DNA of 64,000 nt, taken from the NCBI GenBank assembly GCA_902778105.1, contig CACYWN010000011.1:1-64000 (forward strand), given 5' to 3'. Each line of letters starts with the position of its first letter. Within the stretch, counting starts at the first letter, position 1. This document shows positions 28,941 to 37,244 of this stretch, in pieces. Position numbers and translations under genes: made by a program. Origin of the DNA: an uncultured Bacteroidia bacterium. Lineage in GTDB: Bacteria; Bacteroidota; Bacteroidia; Bacteroidales; UBA932. Below the pieces are notes generated by a model that saw nothing but the letters and a program-made list of their open reading frames with translations, did no database searches and was not told the DNA's origin.

Positions 28941-30199
28941 GAGCCGGGCGTCATATCGTCCTTTGTCTTTTCGTCCTTCTGGCAGCCTCCTGCCGGAAGG
29001 ACGATATTGTCATGGAACAGTCTGAGGAACAGGAGGTTATCATTCCTCAAGTTCCGGAAGTCCCTCCCGCCATCATCCCGGATGACCTGAAAAAGCTGGC
29101 GAGGGTATACATCCTCACGCCCGATGGCCAGGAAATCACCAGCAAGCATACCTGGGTGGAACTGTGCCGGATCCAGATCACCGGCGACGACGGCGAGATC
29201 CTCTTCGAAAAAGACAGTCTGATGGTCAAGGGGCGGGGGAATTCCACCTGGTACAATTTCCCCAAGAAGCCGTATACCCTGAAGCTCCGGCACCAGGCCG
29301 ACCTGTTCGGCACCGGCAAGAGCAAGCATTATGTGCTGCTGGCCAACTGGATGGACCGGACCCTGCTGCGGAACGTGGTGGCGTTCGAGGTCGCCCGCCG
29401 CACCAGCCTGGACTGGACTCCGTCCGGGCGGTTCGTGGAACTGTACCTGAACGGCAAGCACCAGGGCAATTACTGGCTGGGAGAGAAAGTCAACGTGGAA
29501 GGATCCAAGTTCAAGGCGGATTACCTGTTTTCCCTGGATGTCAGCGACTGGGAGGAAACCGATTTCACGATCGATTACGGGTTCAGGCCCAATTCCTGGC
29601 AACCCGGCCTTCCGGTCGAGGTCAAGCACCCGGACAGGGACGACCTGGAAGCGGCCGAATTCGAAAAGGTCCTTTCCGATTCCCGGATATTGCTTGACCG
29701 TATCGGGGAAGCCTTGGAGGCCGGGACGTGGAAAGGGATGATCGACCTGGACAGTTTCTGCGACTGGTACATCGTCCATGAGCTGACCGGGAACATGGAG
29801 CCCAACCACCCCAAAAGCTGCTATTACCATTATCGGGACGGTATGCTGGTGGCTGGTCCCGTCTGGGATTTCGACTGGTATACTTTCATCCCGGGGGTGA
29901 AGGGCCTGAAGATCGATCACAGCCTGTTTTACGGGAATCTCCTTCAGCATGACGAATTCAAGGCCAGGCTCAAACTGAGATGGGCCGCCCTCAAACCCGC
30001 TTTCACGACGCTGGGATCGTTTGTGGACGAGCAGGTGGAGATCATCCGGTTTTCCGAGACGGTCAACCATCAGCAGTGGCCCATCGGGCAATGGATCAAC
30101 GGAGACGAAAACCTTTCCTTCCAAGAGGCGGTCGACCGGCTTAAACTCGCCTTGCAGGAACGGATTTCCGAGGTGGAAATCGGAATCTATTCGCTATGA
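28934..30199 (+). CDS. CotH-kinase-family lipoprotein, probable CTG start
   Basis: The protein has the CotH kinase pattern: KGRGNSTWYNFPKKPYTLKL, LLANWMDRTLLRN and WDFDWYTF. CotH proteins are atypical secreted kinases (known from spore coats) and are frequent in Bacteroidota as lipoproteins. The first ATG, at 29012, gives 395 aa but leaves out an obvious lipoprotein signal that is in frame just upstream: RAGRHIVLCLFVLLAASC. The only plausible initiator for it is CTG at 28934, giving 421 aa; there is no ATG, GTG or TTG between the stop at 28874 and 29012. The start therefore overlaps the pfp stop. The gene overlaps the GH13 gene by 4 nt. Confidence 0.72.
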   Translation: MVRAGRHIVLCLFVLLAASCRKDDIVMEQSEEQEVIIPQVPEVPPAIIPDDLKKLARVYILTPDGQEITSKHTWVELCRIQITGDDGEILFEKDSLMVKGRGNSTWYNFPKKPYTLKLRHQADLFGTGKSKHYVLLANWMDRTLLRNVVAFEVARRTSLDWTPSGRFVELYLNGKHQGNYWLGEKVNVEGSKFKADYLFSLDVSDWEETDFTIDYGFRPNSWQPGLPVEVKHPDRDDLEAAEFEKVLSDSRILLDRIGEALEAGTWKGMIDLDSFCDWYIVHELTGNMEPNHPKSCYYHYRDGMLVAGPVWDFDWYTFIPGVKGLKIDHSLFYGNLLQHDEFKARLKLRWAALKPAFTTLGSFVDEQVEIIRFSETVNHQQWPIGQWINGDENLSFQEAVDRLKLALQERISEVEIGIYSL

Positions 30200-31698
30200 A
30201 ACAGATCATTTACCAGCTTCTGCCCCGCCTGTGGGCGAACGGGAAATTCTCCGGCATCGACGGAGAAAGCCTGGATTACATCAAAGGACTCGGAGTGGAT
30301 TCCGTCTGGTACACGGGTATTATCCGGCACGCGACGAGAAAAGCGGACGAAGGCTGTACGCCCTCGCACCCGCAGATCGTGAAAGGGGAGGCGGGATCGC
30401 CTTATGCCATCACGGATTACTATGATGTAAATCCTTATCTGGCAACGGATCCTGACAGCCGGATGGAAGAATTCCTTCAACTGGTTGAACGAACCCATCG
30501 GCATGGTCTGAAGGTCATCCTGGACTTTGTCCCGAACCATGTGGCCAGGGACTACCAGAGTCATTATCCGGGTGTCCGGTCCCTGGGCGCCGATGACGAC
30601 ACCTCCGTTCACTGGGCGGCTGAAAACGATTTCTTCTATTATCCCGGCGAGGCGCTGCGGCTGCCTGTACCGTGCGAAGGTGAACCCTTCCGGGAGTATC
30701 CCGCCAAGGCATCCGGCAACTGTTTTTCCCCGGGTCCGTCCGTCAACGACTGGTACGAAACCATCAAGATCAATTACTGCGACTTCCATACGGGCACCTG
30801 GGACAAGATGTACGGCATCGTCCGTTTCTGGGCACTCAAGGGCGTGGACGGCTTCCGGTGCGATATGGTGGAACTGGTTCCTCCAGCCTTCCTGCAATGG
30901 CTCATCGCCCGGATCAAGTCCGAATTCCCGTACATCCGGTTCATCGCTGAAGTGTATGAGAAGGAAAAATACCGGAAGTACGTGGAAGAGATCGGATTCG
31001 ACCTCCTGTACGACAAGTCCGGTCTTTATGACACGGTCCGCTCCGTAACCTGTGACGGCTTGACAGCCCGGGCGCTCACTTGGAACTGGCAGTTCCTCGG
31101 CGACCTCCAGCCCCGGATGCTGAACTTCCTGGAGAACCACGACGAGCAGCGCGTCGCCTCCGACTTCTTCGCCGGCAGTGCCGAAGCGGGCTACGCCGCC
31201 CTGGGCGTCTCCCTCCTGCTGAACACAGCCCCTTTCATGCTGTATTTCGGAGAAGAAGTGGGGGAGCGGGGCATGGACGACGAACCCTTCAGCGGCGTCA
31301 ACGGCCGCACTTCCATCTTCGACTGGTGGACGGTCAAAAGCCTCCAAGCCCTTCGACAGTACATATCGGACGGCCGTAAAGGGCTGAATGCCAAGCAGAA
31401 ATCCATTCTGAAGCGCTATCGCGAGGCACTGTCTCTCGCCCGACGCCCCGCTTTCAAGGAGGGAAAAACCTTTGACCTCGGCTATTGCCAGGGCGACAGC
31501 TTCCATCCCGACCGCCACTTCGCCTTCCTCCGCAGCGACGGCTCCGAAACCTGGCTCGTCGTCGCCAACTTCGGTCCCGAGGCCACCGTTTCAGTCACCA
31601 TCCCTCCGGAAGCATCCTCCTACCTCGGAGCCCAGCTCCCTTCAACCCAAACCGTCAAAATCCCCTCTAAAGATTTTATGGCACTACGGTTGGAATAA
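30196..31698 (+). CDS. GH13 alpha-amylase family glycoside hydrolase
   Basis: The 500-aa enzyme should act on alpha-glucans such as starch, glycogen or maltodextrins. Conserved regions: DFVPNH (I), GFRCDMVEL with the nucleophile Asp (II), IAEVYE with the acid/base Glu (III) and FLENHDEQR (IV). There is no signal peptide, so it is probably cytoplasmic. The C-terminal beta domain ends SKDFMALRLE. The ATG overlaps the CotH-lipoprotein stop, which is odd for a cytosolic/surface pair and may only reflect operon packing. It could be a maltodextrin-active amylase; specificity is not clear. Confidence 0.88.
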   Translation: MKQIIYQLLPRLWANGKFSGIDGESLDYIKGLGVDSVWYTGIIRHATRKADEGCTPSHPQIVKGEAGSPYAITDYYDVNPYLATDPDSRMEEFLQLVERTHRHGLKVILDFVPNHVARDYQSHYPGVRSLGADDDTSVHWAAENDFFYYPGEALRLPVPCEGEPFREYPAKASGNCFSPGPSVNDWYETIKINYCDFHTGTWDKMYGIVRFWALKGVDGFRCDMVELVPPAFLQWLIARIKSEFPYIRFIAEVYEKEKYRKYVEEIGFDLLYDKSGLYDTVRSVTCDGLTARALTWNWQFLGDLQPRMLNFLENHDEQRVASDFFAGSAEAGYAALGVSLLLNTAPFMLYFGEEVGERGMDDEPFSGVNGRTSIFDWWTVKSLQALRQYISDGRKGLNAKQKSILKRYREALSLARRPAFKEGKTFDLGYCQGDSFHPDRHFAFLRSDGSETWLVVANFGPEATVSVTIPPEASSYLGAQLPSTQTVKIPSKDFMALRLE

Positions 31699-31804
31699 CA
31701 GGGTTCTCTTCCCCAACCTGTGCCACCCTCGGCATCATAAGAGGGAGGGGCCCTTTAGGGAGGGGTCGCATAGCGACGGTTGGGGAAGAGAATCCTGCTA
31801 TTCC
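31692..31804. repeat. Long imperfect inverted repeat between convergent genes (MITE-like or bidirectional terminator)
   Basis: A 27-nt arm at 31692-31718 (GGAATAACAGGG...CCCCAACC) is repeated in inverted form at 31778-31804 with two mismatches. The 59-nt centre has further pairing blocks (CCACCCTC with GAGGGAGGGG; CCCTTTAGGG). The arms extend into the last codons of both the GH13 gene and the TrmH gene, so the element fills the whole intergenic space. Confidence 0.7.
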
Positions 31805-32526
31805 GATTGCCGTCTCCTGAATTCGGCAACGGTAATTGCCGTGGCGACAGCCGCATTGAGGGATTCCGAACCCGGATCGTCAGCCGGATAAGGGGGGATG
31901 AAAAGGCGGTCGCTCACACAGGCGGCCGTTTCGCCGGAAATGCCGTTCGATTCGTTGCCGATGACAATGACCGAAGGAGCTGTGGCTCCGCAGTCCAGGG
32001 TACGCTTGTAAAGGTCCTCCCCGTCCAGGAAAGTGCCGTATACGTGCCCGCCGGCAGCAAGGACGGACTGGCAGAAGGAAGGGATGTCCAAGGTATGGAA
32101 AGGAATGCGGAAAATGGCACCCATCGTCGCCTGTACCACCTTGGGATTGTATAGGTCCACCGTATCCTCCGAAGCGATGACCGCGTCGATGCCGAACCAG
32201 TCGGCAATGCGGAGAATCGTGCCCAAGTTGCCGGGATCGCGGATGCCGTCCAGGGCCAGGAACAAGCCTTTGGCAGGCTGGAAGGCGATGGGGGAGGGCT
32301 TGCGGACCACGGCCAGAACAGGGGAGGGAGAGGAGAGAGCGGACAGGCGTTCCATCGCCTCTTCGCCGATTTCCTCCCGGCGGTAAACCTTGACGACGTC
32401 GAAACCGGAAGCCTGAGCCTCGGCGACCATTTTCTCGCCCTCGACGACAAACAGACCGGTTTCATCCCGGAACTTCTTCTGGGAAAGGGAGCGGACCTGC
32501 CGCAATTCATTCTTGGAGATGCTCAT
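31798..32526 (-). CDS. TrmH/SpoU family RNA 2'-O-methyltransferase
   Basis: The 242-aa protein has an N-terminal substrate-binding domain (FVVEGEKMVAEA) and a SPOUT catalytic domain with motif 1 LDGIRDPGNLGTILR, motif 2 VIVIGNESNGIS and motif 3 IPPYPADDPGSESLNAAVA. It methylates a ribose 2'-OH in rRNA or tRNA; the exact target is not clear. I use the ATG at 32526; an in-frame TTG at 32535 is possible but less likely. It is divergent from tamL. Confidence 0.9.
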   Translation of the reverse strand: MSISKNELRQVRSLSQKKFRDETGLFVVEGEKMVAEAQASGFDVVKVYRREEIGEEAMERLSALSSPSPVLAVVRKPSPIAFQPAKGLFLALDGIRDPGNLGTILRIADWFGIDAVIASEDTVDLYNPKVVQATMGAIFRIPFHTLDIPSFCQSVLAAGGHVYGTFLDGEDLYKRTLDCGATAPSVIVIGNESNGISGETAACVSDRLFIPPYPADDPGSESLNAAVATAITVAEFRRRQSE

Positions 32527-32550
32527 ACCATGCAAAGTTATACATAATTC

Positions 32551-32583
32551 TTGGCGAAATACACAGGAAAAGTGTTAATTTTG
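32551..32583 (+). promoter_or_regulatory. tamL promoter placing the start site at the ATG
   Basis: TTG at 32551-32553 and TAATTTTG at 32576-32583 are separated by 22 nt. The ATG begins 6 nt after the -7 box, so the transcript would be leaderless or nearly so. Confidence 0.5.
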
Positions 32584-32588
32584 TAGGA

Positions 32589-34763
32589 ATGAACCTTAGG
32601 AAACTCATAGGGGTCCTGATGCTGGGGGCGGCTGTCGTATCCTGCAGCACCACCCGTATCCTTCCCGCCGGGAAATACCGGCTCGCCGGGAACAGGATCA
32701 AGGTGGAAGGCCGGCAGGTGTCCGGCTCCGAACTCAGCAAATACGTGGCCCAGAAGCCCAATCCCTCCCTGCTGGGTTACAGCCCGTCGGTAGCCATCTA
32801 CAACTGGGCCGACACCGCCGACACCTGGTGGAACAACATGATCCGCTCCCTGGGTTCCGCTCCGGTCATCTTCGACTCCACCCAGGTCGCCGCGAGCATC
32901 GACAACATGGTCAATCACCTGGATTACATCGGCTTCTACGGTTCGCAGATCCGGAGCGAGACCGAATACCGGGGAAGAAGGGCCTATGTGACCTACTATG
33001 TCCATCCGGGACGCCGGTACAAGATCGGGTCCATCTCGTATGACCTGCCCAAGGACCTGGAATTCGTGGACGAGTTCGAAGCGGACCTGAGGCGCTCGAC
33101 CATCAAGGTGGGCCAGTACCTGTCCGAAGCCGCCCTGGAGGAAGAGACCACCCGTTCCTCCCAGTACTTCCGCAACCGGGGCTATTACGGCTTCAACCAG
33201 AGTTTCTATTATTTCGAGGCGGACACCCTGTCCTCCGACGGCATCGCCGACCTCAAGATGTTCATCCGCGAGTACCCGCGCAGCGGAACCCCCGACCAGG
33301 CCAAGCCCCACCGCAAGTTCCGCATCGGCGAAGTGACCCTTTCCTATCCGGAGGAAGTGCCCATCCGGACCTCCATCCTTGAAGACCTGAACATCCTCCA
33401 TCCCGGGATGCCTTACAGCGAGCGGCTGGTGAATGCCAACTATTCCCGCCTGTCCAACCTGAGCGTTTTCAACGGCGTGAACGTGACGATGAATCCCGTC
33501 TCGGACGATGTCGTGGACTGCAACATTCTCCTCCAAAGCGGCGGTATCCAGGGCTTCAAAGCCAATCTCGAAGCCTCCGTCAACTCGACCGGCCTGTATG
33601 GTATCTCCCCGCAGCTCAGCTACTTCCACAAGAATATCTTCCACGGTGGCGAACTGCTTAACCTGGGACTGAAAGGCAATTTCCAGTTCAAGCCGAAGGA
33701 TGATATCCGCTCCACGGAATTCAGCATTACCAGCAGCGTCCGCATCCCCAAGCTCATCGGCCTGCCGAACCGGATCTTCCGGGGATCCAGCCTGCCCCAT
33801 ACCGACATCAACCTCGGCTTCAGTTACCAGGACCGTCCGGAATACAAGCGGACGATGATCACGACTTCCTTCGGCTACACCGGCAACCTGCTCCGGAATT
33901 TCTACTACCAGTTCTATCCGTTCCAGGCCAATATCGTCCGCCTTTTCAGCATCTCGGACAGTTTCTACGAGCGGCTGCTCAACGACCTGTTCCTGCTCAA
34001 CGCCTATTCGGACCACTTCGACATGGGCGTCGGCGGCATGCTCTATTATACGACGGATGCATCCACCATTCCCAAGCGTTCCTACCGCTACGCGCGCCTG
34101 AGTTTCGACGTATCCGGCAATGTCCTCAGCCTGTTCAACTCGGCGATGCCTACCAACGAATACGGGCAGCATACCATCTGGAATACGCCGTACGCCCAGT
34201 ATGTCCGGGGCGAACTGTCACTTGGACAGACGTTCCGCTTCGGAGGTGGCGACAACCAGGCGCTGGCCCTCCGGTTCCTGGTCGGGGCGGCCTACGGATA
34301 CGGGAATTCGTCGACCGTTCCGTTTGAGAAGCAGTTCTACGTCGGCGGCGCGAACAGCATGCGCGGTTGGCAGGCCCGGGCCCTGGGTCCGGGCAGCGTG
34401 GAGCCCTGGAACGAGTACTTTCTGATCCCGAGCCAGACGGGCGATTTCAGGATGGAGGCCAATGTCGAATACCGCTTCCCGATCGTCTGGAAGCTGGAAG
34501 GAGCGCTATTTGCGGATGTGGGTAACGTGTGGGACCTGCGGAACACCGAATGGCTGGAAAGAAGCGCCTTCTCCTTCGACACCATCGCCGGCGACTGGGG
34601 ACTGGGCATCCGGGTGAACCTGGATTTCATCCTGGTCCGCGTGGACATGGGCGCCAAGGTCTACGAACCCTACCGGGCGGCAGGGGAGCGCTGGCTCGGG
34701 CCGAAAGACTGGCTCAAGCGGGACAATTTCGCCATCCACTTCGGCGTCGGTTATCCCTTCTAG
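32589..34763 (+). CDS. tamL: BamA/TamA-family outer-membrane lipoprotein TamL
   Basis: The 724-aa protein is an Omp85-family barrel with an N-terminal lipobox (MLGAAVVSC), the feature that separates Bacteroidota TamL from TamA. POTRA domains span about residues 30-330 (KYKIGSISYDL; RKFRIGEVTLSYP). The C-terminal 16-strand barrel contains the lid-loop motif GGANSMRGWQARALGPGS and ends in a terminal Phe (VGYPF). By homology it acts in outer-membrane assembly or surface lipoprotein/protein insertion together with TamB; no tamB gene is next to it here. Confidence 0.9.
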   Translation: MNLRKLIGVLMLGAAVVSCSTTRILPAGKYRLAGNRIKVEGRQVSGSELSKYVAQKPNPSLLGYSPSVAIYNWADTADTWWNNMIRSLGSAPVIFDSTQVAASIDNMVNHLDYIGFYGSQIRSETEYRGRRAYVTYYVHPGRRYKIGSISYDLPKDLEFVDEFEADLRRSTIKVGQYLSEAALEEETTRSSQYFRNRGYYGFNQSFYYFEADTLSSDGIADLKMFIREYPRSGTPDQAKPHRKFRIGEVTLSYPEEVPIRTSILEDLNILHPGMPYSERLVNANYSRLSNLSVFNGVNVTMNPVSDDVVDCNILLQSGGIQGFKANLEASVNSTGLYGISPQLSYFHKNIFHGGELLNLGLKGNFQFKPKDDIRSTEFSITSSVRIPKLIGLPNRIFRGSSLPHTDINLGFSYQDRPEYKRTMITTSFGYTGNLLRNFYYQFYPFQANIVRLFSISDSFYERLLNDLFLLNAYSDHFDMGVGGMLYYTTDASTIPKRSYRYARLSFDVSGNVLSLFNSAMPTNEYGQHTIWNTPYAQYVRGELSLGQTFRFGGGDNQALALRFLVGAAYGYGNSSTVPFEKQFYVGGANSMRGWQARALGPGSVEPWNEYFLIPSQTGDFRMEANVEYRFPIVWKLEGALFADVGNVWDLRNTEWLERSAFSFDTIAGDWGLGIRVNLDFILVRVDMGAKVYEPYRAAGERWLGPKDWLKRDNFAIHFGVGYPF

Positions 34764-34776
34764 GCGATCCTGACAA

Positions 34777-36078
34777 TCAGTGTTTTCCGTAATATTTGGG
34801 CCAGCAGGCCTCGAGATAGGCGCGCAGGGTGTTCTCGTGCCTGTTTTCCTGCGGCTCATAGAAGACGGTTCCCTTGATTTTCTCGGGAAGGAACTCCATG
34901 TCGGCGAAATGCCCGGGGTAATCGTGGGCGTACTTGTATCCGTCACTGTAATTGAGGTCCTTCATCAACTGGGTGGGAGCGTTGCGGATCGGCAGCGGGA
35001 CCGGCAGGTTGCCGGTTTCCTTCACCAGGGCCAGTGCATTCTCCAGGGCCATATAGGAGCCGTTGCTCTTGGGGGAGGAGGCCAGGTATACCGTGGTTTC
35101 GGCCAGTGGGATCCGGCCTTCCGGCATGCCGATCTTGGAGACGACCTCGAAACAGGCATTGGCCAGCAGGAGGGCGTTCGGATTCGCGAGCCCCACATCC
35201 TCCGAAGCCGACAGGCACAGCCGGCGGGCGATGAACAAGGGGTCCTCTCCGCCGTCAATCATCCGTGCCAGGTAGTAGATGGCCGCATTCGGGTCGGAAC
35301 CGCGGATGCTCTTGATGAAGGCGGATATGATGTCATAATGCATCTCCCCATCCTTGTCGTAGATGGCCATGTTCTCCTGGATGCTTTCCGTCACCGTCTT
35401 GTTGTCGATGACAATGGGGGAACGGCCGGCAAACGAGTCGATGACAATCTCCAGCACATTCAGGAGCTTGCGCCCGTCCCCTCCGCTGTACCGCATCAGG
35501 GCATCGGTTTCCACCAGACGCACGTCCATGTCCTTCAACAGGACATCCTCCCTGAGCGCACGGTCCAGCAACGTCTGCAAATCATTCTTTTCCAATGATT
35601 TGAGGACGAACACCTGGCAGCGGGACAGGAGCGGGGTAATCACCTCGAAAGAGGGATTCTCGGTCGTGGCGCCGATCAGGACGATGGTTCCCGTCTCCAC
35701 GGCACCGAGAAGGGCATCCTGCTGCGCCTTGTTGAACCGGTGGATTTCGTCGATGAACAGGATGGGAGCGCCCCGTTGGTTGAACAGGCCGCCGCTCCGC
35801 GCCTTCTCGAAAACCTCGCGGACTTCCTTCACGCCGGCACTGACCGCGGACAGGGTGAAGAACTCCCGGTCCATCGTCTCGGCGATGATATGGGCCAGCG
35901 TCGTCTTTCCCACGCCCGGAGGCCCCCACAGGATGAAAGAGGATAGGTTCCCGCTCTCGATCATCTTCCGCAGGACGCAGCCTTCACCCACCAGATGCCG
36001 CTGGCCCACATACTGGTCCAGGGACTTCGGACGCATCCGTTCCGGCAGGGGAGGGAGCATGGTACTTGACGCTGACAT
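34777..36078 (-). CDS. rarA: Replication-associated recombination protein RarA (MgsA)
   Basis: RarA is an AAA+ ATPase related to clamp loaders that acts at stalled forks. It is 433 aa. WGPPGVGKTTLA is Walker A, ILFIDEIHRFNKAQQD Walker B and sensor region, and LIGATTENPSFEV contains sensor 1. The C-terminal tetramerisation region (KSIRGSDPNAAIYYLARM) is highly conserved. It starts 3 nt after the GNAT gene, and the two are probably cotranscribed. Confidence 0.95.
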   Translation of the reverse strand: MSASSTMLPPLPERMRPKSLDQYVGQRHLVGEGCVLRKMIESGNLSSFILWGPPGVGKTTLAHIIAETMDREFFTLSAVSAGVKEVREVFEKARSGGLFNQRGAPILFIDEIHRFNKAQQDALLGAVETGTIVLIGATTENPSFEVITPLLSRCQVFVLKSLEKNDLQTLLDRALREDVLLKDMDVRLVETDALMRYSGGDGRKLLNVLEIVIDSFAGRSPIVIDNKTVTESIQENMAIYDKDGEMHYDIISAFIKSIRGSDPNAAIYYLARMIDGGEDPLFIARRLCLSASEDVGLANPNALLLANACFEVVSKIGMPEGRIPLAETTVYLASSPKSNGSYMALENALALVKETGNLPVPLPIRNAPTQLMKDLNYSDGYKYAHDYPGHFADMEFLPEKIKGTVFYEPQENRHENTLRAYLEACWPKYYGKH

Positions 36079-36081
36079 GGC

Positions 36082-37215
36082 CTAAATCTCTTTGGTAAAG
36101 ACGCGGCGACGGCGTTTGAACTCCTTCTGATAGAGGTTCCACAGGTTCTGGACACTGTTGTTGGTCTCCATCTCGGCGTTGGACTCTCCGTACTTGAAGC
36201 CCCCCTTGATGAGCATCGGAATCAGTTCGTTGAAAATGATGGAGTGGACCCCCCGGTTCCGATATTCCGGATCCACGGCGATCATCAGCAGCTCCAACCC
36301 GTCCTCATGCTTGATGTAGGTGGACTTGAGCAGATGCCACCACCCGAACGGGAAAAGATATCCGCCTCCCTTCTGGGCGGCATGGGCGATGGAGGGCATT
36401 GTCAGGGAAACGGCAACCAGTTTACCGGCGGCGTCTTCGATCAGGGTAATGAACCGGAGGTCGATCAGTCCGAGGTATGTATCCACATAGTGGTCAATCA
36501 CTTCATCCGGAAGGATGGTGAAATCATACAGCTGGCAGTATGTCCGGTTGATCAGGTCGAAGATCTTCCGGCCGTAACCTTCCTTCCGGACTTCACGTTT
36601 TGTAATCTTCCGGATATGAAGGCCATACCGTTCCGAAACGAGGGCAGCGGCACGGGAAACCTTCTCGGGAACCTGCTCCGGGACGAAGATGCGGTATTCC
36701 AGCCAGTCATTCGCCTTTCCGAAGCCGAGTGCTTCGAAATGGTCCTTGTAATAGGCGAAATTGTATTTCAGGTTGAATGAACTGATGTCATCGAATCCTT
36801 CCACGACACAGCCTTCATTGTCGAAATCCGTAAAGCCGAGCGGACCGGAGAGCTGGGTCATCCCGTGCTTCTTTCCGAAGGCGGCGACGGCTTCGACGAG
36901 GGCCTTGGAGACTTCCCGGTCATCCACGAAATCCATCCATCCGAACCGGACCTCGGAATGGTTCCAGTCCCGGTTGGCGATTTCGTTGATGATGGCGGCC
37001 ACTCGGCCGACGACTTCACCTTTCTCGTTGTAAGCCAGATATTTCTCCAGTTTGGCATACTTGCACATCGGATTCTTGGACACATCCAGGGAAGCCATTT
37101 CATCCATGTACAGGCTAGGGACATAATGAGGGCAATCCTTATAGAGTTTCAGCGGAAACTTGACGAAGGCCCGGAGTTCCTTCCGGCTGGTTACAGGTTT
37201 TACGGTTACAGGCAT
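36082..37215 (-). CDS. GNAT-like acyltransferase family protein, function unknown
   Basis: The 377-aa protein belongs to a family widespread in Bacteroidota. The C-terminal half has a GNAT-type acyl-CoA site (MIAVDPEYRNRGVHSIIFNEL) at about residues 315-335. The N-terminal half (FPLKLYKDCPHYVPSL; GPLGFTDFDNEGCVVEGFD) is characteristic of the family. I know of no experimentally assigned substrate. A Lys/Arg-rich tail ends the protein. Confidence 0.78.
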   Translation of the reverse strand: MPVTVKPVTSRKELRAFVKFPLKLYKDCPHYVPSLYMDEMASLDVSKNPMCKYAKLEKYLAYNEKGEVVGRVAAIINEIANRDWNHSEVRFGWMDFVDDREVSKALVEAVAAFGKKHGMTQLSGPLGFTDFDNEGCVVEGFDDISSFNLKYNFAYYKDHFEALGFGKANDWLEYRIFVPEQVPEKVSRAAALVSERYGLHIRKITKREVRKEGYGRKIFDLINRTYCQLYDFTILPDEVIDHYVDTYLGLIDLRFITLIEDAAGKLVAVSLTMPSIAHAAQKGGGYLFPFGWWHLLKSTYIKHEDGLELLMIAVDPEYRNRGVHSIIFNELIPMLIKGGFKYGESNAEMETNNSVQNLWNLYQKEFKRRRRVFTKEI

Positions 37216-37244
37216 GGTACATGTTGCATTAGGTTATCGGTCAC

